Positions 54,419 through 63,805 are shown, numbered from the stretch's first letter. The stretch is 64,000 nucleotides of DNA from Tsuneonella aeria (GCF_009827495.1 NZ_WTZA01000001.1:1624001-1688000); one strand, 5' to 3'. Program-made: numbers and translations. Notes: generated by a model from the sequence alone, not told the origin.

Positions 54419-55176
54419 GCCGCACCGCGCGACGAACGGCATTCGTCACCGGCGCCACCGCCGGCATCGGCGCCGCAACCGTGCGCGCCCTGGTGGCCAG
54501 CGGGTGGCGCTGCGTCGCCACCGGGCGCCGGGCGGAACGGCTGGACGCGCTGGTCGCCGAACTCGGCCCCGAGAACGTCCACCCGGCGGCGTTCGACGTG
54601 CGCGACAGGGCTGCGCTCGAAGCCGCGCTCGCCGCGCTGCCCGAGGATTTTCGCGAGATCGACCTGCTGGTGAACAACGCCGGCCTGGCACAGGGGCTTT
54701 CGAACGCGCAGGATGCCGATCTCGTCAACTGGCAGACGATGATCGACACCAACGTCACCGCGATGGTGACGGTGACGAGGCTGCTGCTGCCCGGCCTGAT
54801 CGCGCGCAAGGGCGCGATCATCGCCATCGGCTCGGTCGCGGGAAGCTACATCTACCCCGGCGGCAACGTCTATGCCGGCAGCAAGGCGTTCGCCAATCAC
54901 TTCACACTCGCGTTGCGCGCGGACCTTCACGGCACGGGCGTGCGGGTGACCAGCATCGAGCCGGGCATGGTGGAAACCGAATTCACCCTGGTGCGCACCG
55001 GCAGCCAGGAAGCGAGCGACACCCTCTACGCCGGGGTCAATCCGATGACCGCGGAGGATATCGCGATGACCATCCGCTGGATCGCCGAACTGCCGCCGCA
55101 CCTCAACATCAACCGGCTGGAGCTGATGCCGGTGAACCAGGACTTCGCCGGGTTCCGCGTGGCGAGAGAGAATTAG
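54415..55176 (+). CDS. SDR family NADP-dependent dehydrogenase (YdfG-like)
   Basis: A 253-residue short-chain dehydrogenase. The cofactor motif TGATAGIG (12-19) is followed by NNAGLAQG, catalytic Ser in IIAIGSVAGSYIYPGGNVYAGSKA and the Y-x-x-x-K pair in YAGSK. The nucleotide-side Arg after the second strand (ATGRRAERL) suggests NADP preference. The C-terminal LNINRLELMPVNQDFAGFRV is typical of YdfG (3-hydroxy acid/serine dehydrogenase) proteins. Translation starts inside the pheT stop (ATGA overlap), so it is expressed with the synthetase. A REP-like pair and T run follow it. Confidence 0.9.
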   Translation: MSRTARRTAFVTGATAGIGAATVRALVASGWRCVATGRRAERLDALVAELGPENVHPAAFDVRDRAALEAALAALPEDFREIDLLVNNAGLAQGLSNAQDADLVNWQTMIDTNVTAMVTVTRLLLPGLIARKGAIIAIGSVAGSYIYPGGNVYAGSKAFANHFTLALRADLHGTGVRVTSIEPGMVETEFTLVRTGSQEASDTLYAGVNPMTAEDIAMTIRWIAELPPHLNINRLELMPVNQDFAGFRVAREN

Positions 55177-55200
55177 CCAGTCCGCTTGACTTCAACTATC

Positions 55201-55298
55201 ACGTCGCCCCGGGCTTGACCCGGGGCCGGTGCTTTTTTCACGCGCCACGCTTTATCTCATAGTCACGCTCGAAGGCAGCACTACCCCGGCTCGGGGCC
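55201..55298. repeat. Inverted pair of GTCGCCCCGGG / CCCCGG palindromes, first doubles as terminator
   Basis: Unit 1 (55201-55226) folds as GCCCCGGG-CTTGA-CCCGGGGC and is followed six bases later by TTTTTT (55233-55238), so it may end the pheST-SDR transcript. Unit 2 (55271-55298), in opposite orientation, folds as CCCCGGC/GCCGGGG and ends GTGACG. The consensus GTCACCCCGG...CCGGGG belongs to dispersed alphaproteobacterial repeats (general knowledge). Located between the SDR gene and prfC. Confidence 0.75.
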
Positions 55299-55332
55299 GG
55301 GGTGACGATGAATTTGATGTAGAGTTTTTCCG

Positions 55333-56859
55333 ATGACCACCTCCAACCGCCGCACGTTCGCGATCATTTCCCACCCGGACGCTGGCAAGACCACGCTGAC
55401 GGAAAAGCTGCTGCTGCAGGGCGGCGCGATCCACCTTGCCGGCGAGGTCAAGGCGCGCGGGGCAGCGCGGCGCGCGCGGTCGGACTGGATGAAGATCGAA
55501 CAGCAGCGCGGCATTTCCGTCACCAGCAGCGTGATGACGTTCGAGAAGGACGGCACCGTCTTCAACCTGCTCGACACCCCGGGTCACGAGGATTTCTCCG
55601 AGGACACCTACCGCACGCTGACGGCGGTCGACAGCGCGATCATGGTGATCGACGCGGCCAAGGGCATCGAGCCGCAGACCCGCAAGCTGTTCGAGGTGTG
55701 CCGGCTGCGCTCCGTCCCGATCATCACCTTCGTCAACAAGGTGGACCGGGAAGGCCGCTCACTGTTCGAGATCCTCGACGAAGTGGCCGATGCGCTGGCG
55801 CTCGACGTCAGCCCCCAGTCGGCGCCGCTCGGCATGGGCGGGCTGTTCACCGGCGTGCTCGACTTTTCGGACGATACGGTCGCCGTGCCGGAAGGCGGCA
55901 GCCGCGAATACCTCGGCACGCGCGAACCGGTGGGCACGCTCCCCGATGCGCTGGCGGAGGAGATCGAGCTGGTGCGCGAAGGATACCCCGCCTTCGACCT
56001 CGACGCCTACCGCAACGGCGACCTGACGCCGGTGTTCTTCGGCAGCGCGCTCAAGAACTTCGGCGTGGAGGAACTGATCGCCGCGATCGACCGGTGGGCG
56101 CCCCCGCCCCGCCCGCAGCCCGCCGGGGATGAACAGATCCCGCCGACGCGCGACGAAGTGACCGGGTTCATCTTCAAGGTGCAGGCCAACATGGACCCCA
56201 ACCACCGCGACCGGATCGCCTTCATGCGGCAGGTTTCGGGCACCTTCAAACGCGGCATGAAGCTCACCCCGTCGGGCCTCGGCAAGCCGATCGCGGTTCA
56301 TTCGCCGATCCTGTTCTTCGCGCAGGACCGCGAGATCGCCGACACGGCGGAGGCGGGCGACATCATCGGCATCCCCAACCACGGCACGCTGCGGGTGGGC
56401 GACACCCTTTCCGAAAAGAACCAGGTCCGCTTCACCGGCCTGCCGAATTTCGCGCCCGAAATCCTGCGCCGCGTGGTGCTGCGCGATCCGACCAAGACCA
56501 AGCAGCTGAGGAAGGCGCTCGACGACCTTTCCGAAGAAGGCGTGATCCAGGTGTTCTATCCCGAGATCGGCGCACAGTGGATCGTGGGCGTCGTCGGCCA
56601 GCTGCAGCTCGACGTGCTCGTCAGCCGGCTGGAGGCGGAATACAAGGTGGAGGCGGTGCTGGAGCAATCGCCCTACGCCACCGCCCGCTGGATCCGCGGC
56701 AGCGAGACGGCGATGAAGACCTTCACCGACTTCAACCGCGCGACCCTGGCCAAGGACCGCGACGGCGACCCGGTGTTCATGGCCAAGAGCCCGTGGGACG
56801 TGAACTACCAGGCGGAAAAGAACCCGGAGCTGACATTCTCCGCCACCAAGGAACGCTGA
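55333..56859 (+). CDS. prfC: Peptide chain release factor 3
   Basis: The 508-residue translational GTPase recycles RF1 and RF2 after peptide release. GTPase motifs are G1 HPDAGKTT, G3 DTPGHEDF and G4 NKVDRE; an RF3-specific signature RARSDWMKIEQQRGISVTSSVM follows the G1 region. Domains 2 and 3 cover about 290-500. It stands alone with a promoter expected in or after the repeat pair at 55201-55298 and converges on the histidine kinase, their stops one base apart. Functionally it joins prfA and prmC of this window. Confidence 0.96.
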   Translation: MTTSNRRTFAIISHPDAGKTTLTEKLLLQGGAIHLAGEVKARGAARRARSDWMKIEQQRGISVTSSVMTFEKDGTVFNLLDTPGHEDFSEDTYRTLTAVDSAIMVIDAAKGIEPQTRKLFEVCRLRSVPIITFVNKVDREGRSLFEILDEVADALALDVSPQSAPLGMGGLFTGVLDFSDDTVAVPEGGSREYLGTREPVGTLPDALAEEIELVREGYPAFDLDAYRNGDLTPVFFGSALKNFGVEELIAAIDRWAPPPRPQPAGDEQIPPTRDEVTGFIFKVQANMDPNHRDRIAFMRQVSGTFKRGMKLTPSGLGKPIAVHSPILFFAQDREIADTAEAGDIIGIPNHGTLRVGDTLSEKNQVRFTGLPNFAPEILRRVVLRDPTKTKQLRKALDDLSEEGVIQVFYPEIGAQWIVGVVGQLQLDVLVSRLEAEYKVEAVLEQSPYATARWIRGSETAMKTFTDFNRATLAKDRDGDPVFMAKSPWDVNYQAEKNPELTFSATKER

Positions 56860-56860
56860 G

Positions 56861-58225
56861 CTAGAACGGCAGGCGGAGCTCGGCGGCAAGGCCGCCTTCG
56901 GGCCGGTTCGCCAGCACCAGCCTGCCGCCGTGCGCCTCCGCGATCGCGCGGGCGAGCGTGAGGCCAAGGCCCGCGCCGCCGGTCGCCCGGTTGCGGCTCG
57001 CCTCGCCCCGCACGAACGGTTCCGTCATCGCGCCGATGCGATCCGGGGGGATGCCGGGGCCGTGATCGCTGACCCGCAGCACCGCCTCCCCGCGCTCGCG
57101 CGAGACCGCGACCTCGGCCCCGCCGGCATAGCGCACCGCGTTGGAGACGAGGTTGCGCAGGGCGCGCTTGGCCCAGGTCACCTGCACCGCCGCGACCACG
57201 CGCGGCCCGTCGGCCAGCGTCACGTCGTCGCCCATGTCCTCGAACTCCTCGACCACCGATGCGGCGAGCGCGGCAAGCTCGGTCCGTTCCGGCGGCTCCC
57301 CCGCCCGGCCGATCCGCGCCAGGGTGAGAATGTCGTCGAGCGTACGGACGATATCCTCGATCCCCGCCGCCATGCGCGCGCGCTCGCCTTCGTCCTCCAC
57401 CGATTCGATGCGGACCCGCAAGGCGGCGAGCGGTGTCTTGAGGTCGTGGCCGATGGCGCCGAGCATCACGTCCTTTTCGTCCAGCATCGCGGCGATGCGC
57501 GCCTCCATGGCGTTGTGCGCGGCGATCAGCCTGCGGACATCGTCAGGCCCTTCGGCGGCGAGCTGCCCCGCGGGATCCTGCGTGCGGGCGAACGTCTCCA
57601 CCCGGCCGGTCAGCGCGGCGAGCGGCCGGGTGATGCGCCGCAGGATCAGCCACATCGCCAGCATCAGCACGCTGAACAGGACGGCGGTCTGCATGACCAG
57701 CCCGCGCAGCGCGCCGTTTTCGCGCGGGGGCTGCAGCACGCGGGCGGTGATCCATGTGCCATCGGCGCGGGGCACGCTGGCGAGCACGACGTGGGAACGG
57801 CTGGGCGGAATGCCGTTCCCGAACGGACGGCCGCTGGCGATGCGCTGGAGGATCCGCGGATCGCGCAAGGCCTCGCGTTCCACCACGCGGACACCGGCGC
57901 CCGTCTGCATCCCTTCCTCCACCAGCACCCCGGCAAGCGCGCGCTGGAGCCGGGGCACGGGGGCGTCGCCGGGCAGCGCGGGGAGCTGGGCGCTGCGCTC
58001 GATCCGCAGGCGGCGGCCGCCGATCGGCCCCTGGTCTCGCCGGGCGCCGCCCTCTGCGTTCGCGGCTGCGATCAGTTGCACCGCCAGGCTGCCGACAAGC
58101 CGCTGTTCCCGCCGCTCGTCCGCCGCGCGCAGCAGCAGCACGGCGGAGATCGCCTGTGCCGCCAGCAGGGCCGCCGCCACCGACAGCAGGACCTGCCCCA
58201 GCAGGCTGCGCGGCCAGAGGTTCAC
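56861..58225 (-). CDS. Sensor histidine kinase of a two-component system
   Basis: A 454-residue membrane sensor. TM1 is at about 11-33, a periplasmic domain of some 140 residues follows, TM2 is at about 176-196, then HAMP (197-248), a dimerisation domain with H260 in GAIGHDLKTPLAALR, and a catalytic domain with NLVSNAVRYAGG, VSDHGPGIPPD and GGAGLGLTLARAIAEAHGG. It resembles EnvZ/RstB-like kinases. Its start overlaps the stop of the response regulator gene by four bases (ATGA), so it is translated after it. The signal is unknown. Confidence 0.92.
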   Translation of the reverse strand: MNLWPRSLLGQVLLSVAAALLAAQAISAVLLLRAADERREQRLVGSLAVQLIAAANAEGGARRDQGPIGGRRLRIERSAQLPALPGDAPVPRLQRALAGVLVEEGMQTGAGVRVVEREALRDPRILQRIASGRPFGNGIPPSRSHVVLASVPRADGTWITARVLQPPRENGALRGLVMQTAVLFSVLMLAMWLILRRITRPLAALTGRVETFARTQDPAGQLAAEGPDDVRRLIAAHNAMEARIAAMLDEKDVMLGAIGHDLKTPLAALRVRIESVEDEGERARMAAGIEDIVRTLDDILTLARIGRAGEPPERTELAALAASVVEEFEDMGDDVTLADGPRVVAAVQVTWAKRALRNLVSNAVRYAGGAEVAVSRERGEAVLRVSDHGPGIPPDRIGAMTEPFVRGEASRNRATGGAGLGLTLARAIAEAHGGRLVLANRPEGGLAAELRLPF

Positions 58226-58974
58226 GGCGTGGCGCCGGGCGCGAGGCGGCGGACGTCGGCGGCGAAGCGGTAGCCGCCGCCGCGCACGGTCTGGATGAAG
58301 TGGGGATTGCGGCTGTCCGCCTCGATCTTGCGGCGCAGGCGGCTGACCTGGTTGTCCACCGCGCGGTCGAACAAGTGCGCCTCGCGGCCCTGGACGAGGT
58401 CGAGCAGGCGGTCGCGATCGATCACCTGGCGCGGCCGGTCGAGAAACGCGGTGAGCAGGCGGAACTCGGCGGTCGAGATCGGCACCGTCGCCCCTTCGGG
58501 ATCGACCAGCCGCCGCTTCAGGGGGTCGAGCAGCCAGCCTTCGAATTCGTAGAGCGCGTCATCATCGGGCGCGGCCGGCGCGCGTTGTGCCCGGCGCAGG
58601 ACGGAGCGGATGCGCGCCACCAGCTCGCGGGGCTCGAACGGCTTCACCACGTAATCGTCGGCGCCGATCTCGAGGCCCACGATGCGGTCGGTCGGTTCTC
58701 CCTTCGCGGTCAGCAGGATCGTGGGAATGGCCTTGCTTTCGACCAGATGGCGGCAGAGCGACAGGCCGTCCTCCCCCGGCATCATCACGTCGAGCAGGAC
58801 GAGGTCGGGCGTGTCCGACACCAGCACGCTGCGCGCCGCGGCCGCGCTTTCGGCCTCGCGCACGACGAACCCCTGGCGGGCCAGATAGGCCGCCAGGGGT
58901 TCGCGAAGCGTGGCCTCGTCATCGACCAGGAGGATGGAGACGGGGAGGCTGGAAATGGGCGCCGTGTCGGTCAT
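58222..58974 (-). CDS. OmpR family response regulator
   Basis: A 250-residue regulator. The receiver has LLVDDE, phospho-acceptor D62 in LVLLDVMMPGEDG and K111 in YVVKPFEP; the winged-helix domain starts near residue 145 and includes FDRAVDNQVSRLRRKIE and VRGGGYRF. ATG 58974 is chosen; the frame opens further upstream but that part is not conserved. It is the first gene of the pair with the kinase. A GC hairpin (58997-59023) separates it from an EF-hand protein gene upstream on the same strand. Confidence 0.93.
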   Translation of the reverse strand: MTDTAPISSLPVSILLVDDEATLREPLAAYLARQGFVVREAESAAAARSVLVSDTPDLVLLDVMMPGEDGLSLCRHLVESKAIPTILLTAKGEPTDRIVGLEIGADDYVVKPFEPRELVARIRSVLRRAQRAPAAPDDDALYEFEGWLLDPLKRRLVDPEGATVPISTAEFRLLTAFLDRPRQVIDRDRLLDLVQGREAHLFDRAVDNQVSRLRRKIEADSRNPHFIQTVRGGGYRFAADVRRLAPGATP

Positions 58975-58996
58975 CGTCGGTCCGTGGTGCCCGGTC

Positions 58997-59023
58997 GGGG
59001 GCGCGCCGGTCAAGCGCGCCCCC
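58997..59023 (-). other. GC-rich hairpin between EF-hand gene and response regulator
   Basis: GGGGGCGCGC (58997-59006), seven-base loop, GCGCGCCCCC (59014-59023): a perfect 10-bp stem without a T tail. It may stall or attenuate transcripts from the EF-hand gene or stabilise a 3' end. Confidence 0.5.
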
Positions 59024-59044
59024 ATCGCCCGCGGCGTGCCGCGT

Positions 59045-59623
59045 TCAGTTGGCCTGACGCTGCGCCTTGCGCGCCTCGCGCTGGGCCTTCATCGCCTGGC
59101 GCGCGGCCTGGCGCTCGGCCTCACTCACGGTGCCGTTGCGGTCCGTGTCGATGCGGTCGAAACGGGCGAGCGCCCCGGCGGTGAATTCGGCGCGGGTGAT
59201 CGTGCCGTCACGGTTGGCATCGGCCATCATGCCGCCCATCCGGTGCGCGCCCATGCCGCGGCCACCCATGCGGTGCGCGCCCTTTGCGCCCTGCCGCTTT
59301 TCGCCGTTCGCGGCAGCGGCGCGGTCGCCATCGGCCCCGCCCCGGCGCTGCGCGGCGAATTCCGCCTGGCTGATCTGGCCGTTGCGGTCGGTGTCGAGAC
59401 GGGCGAACAACTGGGCCCGGCGCGCTTCGCGGTCGGCGGCGTTGATAACGCCGTCGCTGTTGGCGTCCATCCGGGCAAAGCGTTCCCCGGCCTTCGCTTC
59501 GGCCTGGGCGCGGGTCATCTCGGCCTGGGGCGCGCGGCCCTGCTGGGCGAGCGCGGGGGTGGCGGCAGCGATGCCGCTGGCGGCGACAGCCGCGGCGAGC
59601 ACCGAAAGGGTCAGTTTACGCAT
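59045..59623 (-). CDS. Exported protein with four EF-hand calcium-binding loops
   Basis: A 192-residue protein with a signal peptide (cleavage after TPALA). Four EF-hand loops follow the D-x-D/N-x-D/N-G pattern: DANSDGVINAAD (about 53-64), DTDRNGQISQAE (76-87), DANRDGTITRAE (near 135-146) and DTDRNGTVSEAE (158-169). A Gly/Met/His-rich linker (MGGRGMGAHRMGGMM) separates the pairs. Calcium sensing or buffering in the periplasm is likely. It lies upstream of the response-regulator/kinase pair on the same strand, so a calcium-linked signalling unit is possible but unproven. A basic Arg/Lys-rich tail closes the protein. Confidence 0.85.
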   Translation of the reverse strand: MRKLTLSVLAAAVAASGIAAATPALAQQGRAPQAEMTRAQAEAKAGERFARMDANSDGVINAADREARRAQLFARLDTDRNGQISQAEFAAQRRGGADGDRAAAANGEKRQGAKGAHRMGGRGMGAHRMGGMMADANRDGTITRAEFTAGALARFDRIDTDRNGTVSEAERQAARQAMKAQREARKAQRQAN

Positions 59624-59842
59624 AGTCGAACGCTCCGGAGGTTTTCACGGGAAACGGATAGAGCTGCGGGGCGCCAGGTCCGGCAGGGGGAGGAAAGGCC
59701 GAACCAGCGCCGCCGCAACTCACCCTGCCGATATATGGCGCCGATGTCGCAGGCGTATGTCGGACAGGGGCGTTTTTGTCGCGGATTGTCACACCCTGCC
59801 CGCGCCGTTCATCTGGCGGGCAGGATGCGGCCCTCGCAGGCC

Positions 59843-61648
59843 TCACAGCGGGCGGCACGCGTCCTTGAGCCATTCGAGCACTTCGCCCTCCAGCCGCGGC
59901 GACAGGATGCGCAGCACGTCGGCGTGGTAAGTGTTCCACCACTCCCGTTCCTCGGCCGTCAGCAGCGCCGGCTCCACCAGAGCGCGGTCGATCGGGGCAA
60001 AGGTCAGCGTCTCGAACCCCAGGTAATCGCCTTCGGCCCCCGCGATCTCGCGCTTTTCGGTGAGGACGAGGTTCTCGATCCGGATGCCGTAGGCGCCTTC
60101 CTTGTAATAGCCGGGCTCGTTGGAAAGGATCATGCCGGCCAGCAGTTCCTGGTCGCTGCCCGGCTGCGCGCCGGTGATCTTGGCGATCCGCTGCGGCCCT
60201 TCGTGGACCGACAGAAAGCTGCCGACCCCGTGGCCGGTGCCGTGGGCGTAATCGACCCCGGCGGCCCACAGGAACTGGCGGGCAAAGGCATCGAGCTGGC
60301 CGCCGACCGTCCCTTGCGGGAACACGGCGCGGGCAATCGCGATGTGGCCTTTCAGCACGCGGGTGTTGCGGTCCTTCTGCTCGGGCGAGGGTTCGCCCGG
60401 TCCAATCCACACGGTGCGGGTGATGTCGGTCGTGCCGTCGATGTACTGGCCGCCCGAATCGCAGAGGTAGATGCTGCCGGGCGCGATCGGAATATTGCTG
60501 TCCTCGTCCACCCGGTAATGCGGCAGCGCGGCGTGAGGGCCGGCGGCGCTGATGGTGTCGAACGACAGATCGCGCAAGGCCGGGTCCGCATCGCGGAACG
60601 CGCGGAGCCGGGCGGCAGCGGACAGTTCGTCGAGCCCGCCCCTGGGCCCTTCGACGCTTAGCCAGTGGAGGTAGCGCGTGATCGCCGCCCCGTCGCGGGC
60701 CTGGGCGTCGCGGTGGCCCTGCTGCTCCACCGGGTTCTTGACCGCGCGGGGCAGGATCGTGGGGTCGCGCGCCGCCACCGGCTTCGCGCCGGCACCCTCC
60801 AGCGCGTGGAAGATCGCCGCGACGCCGAAATTCGGATCGACCGCCACGGTCTTGCCGGCAAGACCGGCCAGCGCCGCCTCGAACCCGGCGCGCGGGCGGA
60901 TGGTGACCGCGTTGCCGAGATGCTGGGTCAGCTCCGGCGTGACCTTGTCCTCGCCGATGAACAGTTCCGCCGTGCCGTCGGCGTGGGCGATGACATAGGC
61001 GAGCGCGACCGGCGTCCGGTCGACATCGGTGCCGCGCAGGTTGAGCAGCCAGGCCACCGAATCGAGTGCAGCGATCACCGCGGCATCGTGCCCTTCGGCC
61101 TTCAGCCAGTCGGCGACTTCGGCGCGCTTGTCCGCGCTGCTGCGGCCGGAATGCGCATCCTGGTGCACCAGCGCCGGCGCGCCCGACGGTTGCGGCCGGT
61201 CGGCCCACACTGCGTCGATCGGGTTGTCGCCGACGGGGACGAGACGGGCGCCCTTCTTCTCCAGCGCCCTAGCCGCGGCTTCGGCCCAGCCCTTCGAGTG
61301 GAGCCAGGCGTCGTAGCCGATCGTCGCGCCTTCGGGCGCGTTCTCGCCCAGCCATTTCGCCGGGCTGGTCGCGGGCACGCTTTCGTAAGCGAACAGCTTG
61401 CCGTCGACCTGCTCGCGCACCTGCACGGTGTAGCGGCCGTCGGTGAAGATCGCCGCCTTGTCCTGCAGCACGACGGCCGTGCCCGCCGACCCGCCGAAGC
61501 CGGTCAGCCATTGCAGCCGCTGGGCATAGGCGCCGATATATTCGCTCATGTGCTCGTCCGAGATCGGCACGACGAATCCGTCGAGCCCGCGGCGCTTCAG
61601 CTCCTCCCTCAGGGCGGAGAGACGGGCTTCCTGGGTCTGCATGAGCAT
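59843..61648 (-). CDS. Xaa-Pro aminopeptidase (M24 family, aminopeptidase P type)
   Basis: A 601-residue cytosolic metallopeptidase removing N-terminal residues before proline. Two creatinase N-like domains precede the pita-bread catalytic domain. Metal ligands are seen as two Asp in LCDSGGQYIDGTTDITRTVW, His in HGTGHGVG, Glu in LSNEPGYY and Glu in RIENLVL. The long three-domain form is the eukaryotic-like APP1 type also common in alphaproteobacteria. ATG 61648 has AAAGGA seven bases upstream. The frame stays open far upstream across the opposite-strand peptidase gene, which is a GC artefact. Divergent from oligopeptidase B, 36 bases apart. Confidence 0.93.
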   Translation of the reverse strand: MLMQTQEARLSALREELKRRGLDGFVVPISDEHMSEYIGAYAQRLQWLTGFGGSAGTAVVLQDKAAIFTDGRYTVQVREQVDGKLFAYESVPATSPAKWLGENAPEGATIGYDAWLHSKGWAEAAARALEKKGARLVPVGDNPIDAVWADRPQPSGAPALVHQDAHSGRSSADKRAEVADWLKAEGHDAAVIAALDSVAWLLNLRGTDVDRTPVALAYVIAHADGTAELFIGEDKVTPELTQHLGNAVTIRPRAGFEAALAGLAGKTVAVDPNFGVAAIFHALEGAGAKPVAARDPTILPRAVKNPVEQQGHRDAQARDGAAITRYLHWLSVEGPRGGLDELSAAARLRAFRDADPALRDLSFDTISAAGPHAALPHYRVDEDSNIPIAPGSIYLCDSGGQYIDGTTDITRTVWIGPGEPSPEQKDRNTRVLKGHIAIARAVFPQGTVGGQLDAFARQFLWAAGVDYAHGTGHGVGSFLSVHEGPQRIAKITGAQPGSDQELLAGMILSNEPGYYKEGAYGIRIENLVLTEKREIAGAEGDYLGFETLTFAPIDRALVEPALLTAEEREWWNTYHADVLRILSPRLEGEVLEWLKDACRPL

Positions 61649-61684
61649 GTTGCGGTCCTTTCCCGCCCCACATAGAGGCAGCGC

Positions 61685-63805
61685 ATGACGAGTTCCACCT
61701 CCGCCGCCTCTTCTCTCACCCCGCCTGTCGCCGCGAAGAAGCCGTCGAGCGTCACCCACCACGGGATCACCCTCAGCGACGATTACGCCTGGTTGCGCGA
61801 CAAGGGCTATCCCACCGTCGACGATCCGGAGATCATCGCGCACCTGGAAGCGGAGAACGCCTGGTTCGAAGCCGCGATGGCCGGGCAGAAGGATACGGTG
61901 GACGCCCTGTTCAAGGAGATGCGGGCGCGGATAAAGGAAGCGGACAAGTCCGTGCCGCAGAAGGACGGCGGCTGGCTCTACTGGATCGAGTTCGAGGACG
62001 GGGCCGAATACAAGAAGTGGTGGCGCCGCCCCGTGGGCGCGGCCGACGACGGCAGCGCGGACGAGCTTCTGCTCGACGAAGTGGCGCTGGCGCAGGGCAA
62101 GGAATATTTCCGCCTCGGCGCCATCGCGGTGTCCAAGGACGGCAGAAAGCTCGCCTATTCGATCGACGACAACGGGTCCGAACGCTTCACCGCGCGCATC
62201 AAGGACATTGCCACCGGCGAACACCTGCCCGACGAGATTCCCGGCACGCTTTCCGCCCTGGTCTGGGTCGCGGGTGATCGCGGCCTCGTCTACAGTCTCG
62301 CCAACGAACAGTGGCGCACCGACAACGCGCGCCTGCACTGGCTGGGCACCCCGGTTGCCGATGATGTCGAGCTCTATCACGAGGATGACGAGGGCTTCCG
62401 CGTCGGCGCCGGCCTTTCGGCGAACGAGAACTGGCTGGTCGTCTCCACCAGCGATCACGAAACGAGCGAGGTCCGCCTGATCCCCGCCGCCGACCCGCTC
62501 GCCGCGCCGGTGGTGGTGAAGGCGCGTGCCAAGGGCGTGGAGTACGAAGTCGACGTCTACCAGGCGGACGGCGCGGGGGACGGCACGCTCTATGTGCTGG
62601 CGAACGACACGCACGAGAACTTCCGCCTCGCGACCGCGCCGCTCTCCGCGCCCGGCGAATGGGCGACGCTGATCGAGGGGTCGGACGCGTTCTACCTCAC
62701 GGGATTCGACCTGTTCCGCGATTTCTTCGTGGTCGAGGGGCGGCAGGCCGGCCTCGATACGATCGAGGTGCGCTATTACGACGAGCCCGACCGGGTCGAG
62801 CCGATCGCCTTCCCCGAGGCGAGCTACAGCGCGGGCCTGGGCGACAATCCCGAATGGGCCATGGACCGGCTGCGGGTCGGCTACGAATCGATGGTCAGCC
62901 CGGCCTCCACCTTCGATTACCATGTGGCGGAACGGCGCCTGGAACTGCTCAAGGTGCAGGAGATACCTTCGGGCTACGACGCGTCGCTCTACACCACGGA
63001 ACGGCTGCACATCCCCGCGCGGGACGGGACCGACATCCCCGTTTCGATCATGTACCGCAAGGATCGCCAGAACCTTGCCGATGGAGAGGCCGGCCCGCTG
63101 CACCTTTACGGCTATGGCGCCTACGGCATCGCCATCCCGCCCGGCTTCTCGACCACGCGGCTCAGCCTGGTGGATCGGGGGTTCGCCTACGCCATCGCCC
63201 ACATCCGCGGCGGCGACGATCTTGGCCGGGCCTGGTACAAGGGCGGCAAGCTGGAGCGGCGCGTCAATACCTTCACCGATTTCGTGGACGTGGCGAAGGG
63301 GCTGATCGCGCGCGGGTTCACCCGGGCCGGGCGCATCTCGATCTCGGGCGGATCGGCCGGCGGCGAATTGATGGGCGCCGTGATCAACTCCGATCCCGCG
63401 CTGTGGGGCGCGGTGGTGGCGCACGTGCCGTTCGTCGACGTGCTGGCGACGATGCTGGACGCCTCGCTCCCGCTGACGCCCGGCGAATGGCCCGAATGGG
63501 GCAACCCCATCGAGGACAAGGCCGCGTTCGACCTGATTGCCAGCTACTCCCCCTACGACAACGTCAGGGCGCAGGCCTATCCGCCGATGCTCGTGACCGC
63601 CGGCCTCAACGATCCGCGCGTGACCTACTGGGAACCGGCGAAATGGGTCGCCCGCCTGCGCGAAATGAAGACGGACGACAACATCCTGCTCCTCAAGACC
63701 AACATGGGAGCGGGCCACGGCGGCAAGTCCGGCCGCTTCGAAAGTCTGCAGGAAACCGCCGAGGAATTCGCCTTCATCCTGTGGCAGATGGACGTCGCGC
63801 GGTGA
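61685..63805 (+). CDS. ptrB: Oligopeptidase B (S9 family serine peptidase)
   Basis: The 706-residue enzyme cleaves short peptides after basic residues. The N-terminal beta-propeller (about 75-430) covers the active site; the catalytic alpha/beta hydrolase domain contains the nucleophile in SISGGSAGGELMGAVIN, the acid Asp near AGLNDPRVTYWEP and the His in GAGHGGKSGRFE. An insert typical of S9A proteins, YGAYGIAIPPGFSTTRLSLVDRGF, sits before the nucleophile. The stop overlaps the start of the thioesterase gene by four bases (GTGA), suggesting coupled expression of the two. Divergent from the aminopeptidase gene; together they are a small peptide-degradation cluster. Confidence 0.94.
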   Translation: MTSSTSAASSLTPPVAAKKPSSVTHHGITLSDDYAWLRDKGYPTVDDPEIIAHLEAENAWFEAAMAGQKDTVDALFKEMRARIKEADKSVPQKDGGWLYWIEFEDGAEYKKWWRRPVGAADDGSADELLLDEVALAQGKEYFRLGAIAVSKDGRKLAYSIDDNGSERFTARIKDIATGEHLPDEIPGTLSALVWVAGDRGLVYSLANEQWRTDNARLHWLGTPVADDVELYHEDDEGFRVGAGLSANENWLVVSTSDHETSEVRLIPAADPLAAPVVVKARAKGVEYEVDVYQADGAGDGTLYVLANDTHENFRLATAPLSAPGEWATLIEGSDAFYLTGFDLFRDFFVVEGRQAGLDTIEVRYYDEPDRVEPIAFPEASYSAGLGDNPEWAMDRLRVGYESMVSPASTFDYHVAERRLELLKVQEIPSGYDASLYTTERLHIPARDGTDIPVSIMYRKDRQNLADGEAGPLHLYGYGAYGIAIPPGFSTTRLSLVDRGFAYAIAHIRGGDDLGRAWYKGGKLERRVNTFTDFVDVAKGLIARGFTRAGRISISGGSAGGELMGAVINSDPALWGAVVAHVPFVDVLATMLDASLPLTPGEWPEWGNPIEDKAAFDLIASYSPYDNVRAQAYPPMLVTAGLNDPRVTYWEPAKWVARLREMKTDDNILLLKTNMGAGHGGKSGRFESLQETAEEFAFILWQMDVAR

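Noticed and set aside
59843-63718. Very long minus-strand open frame of about 1290 codons spanning the aminopeptidase and the whole region opposite oligopeptidase B
   Set aside because: Only the first 1.8 kb encodes the M24 peptidase, with a good ribosome site at its ATG. The rest is antisense to a well-conserved S9 peptidase and has the composition of a GC-rich shadow frame.
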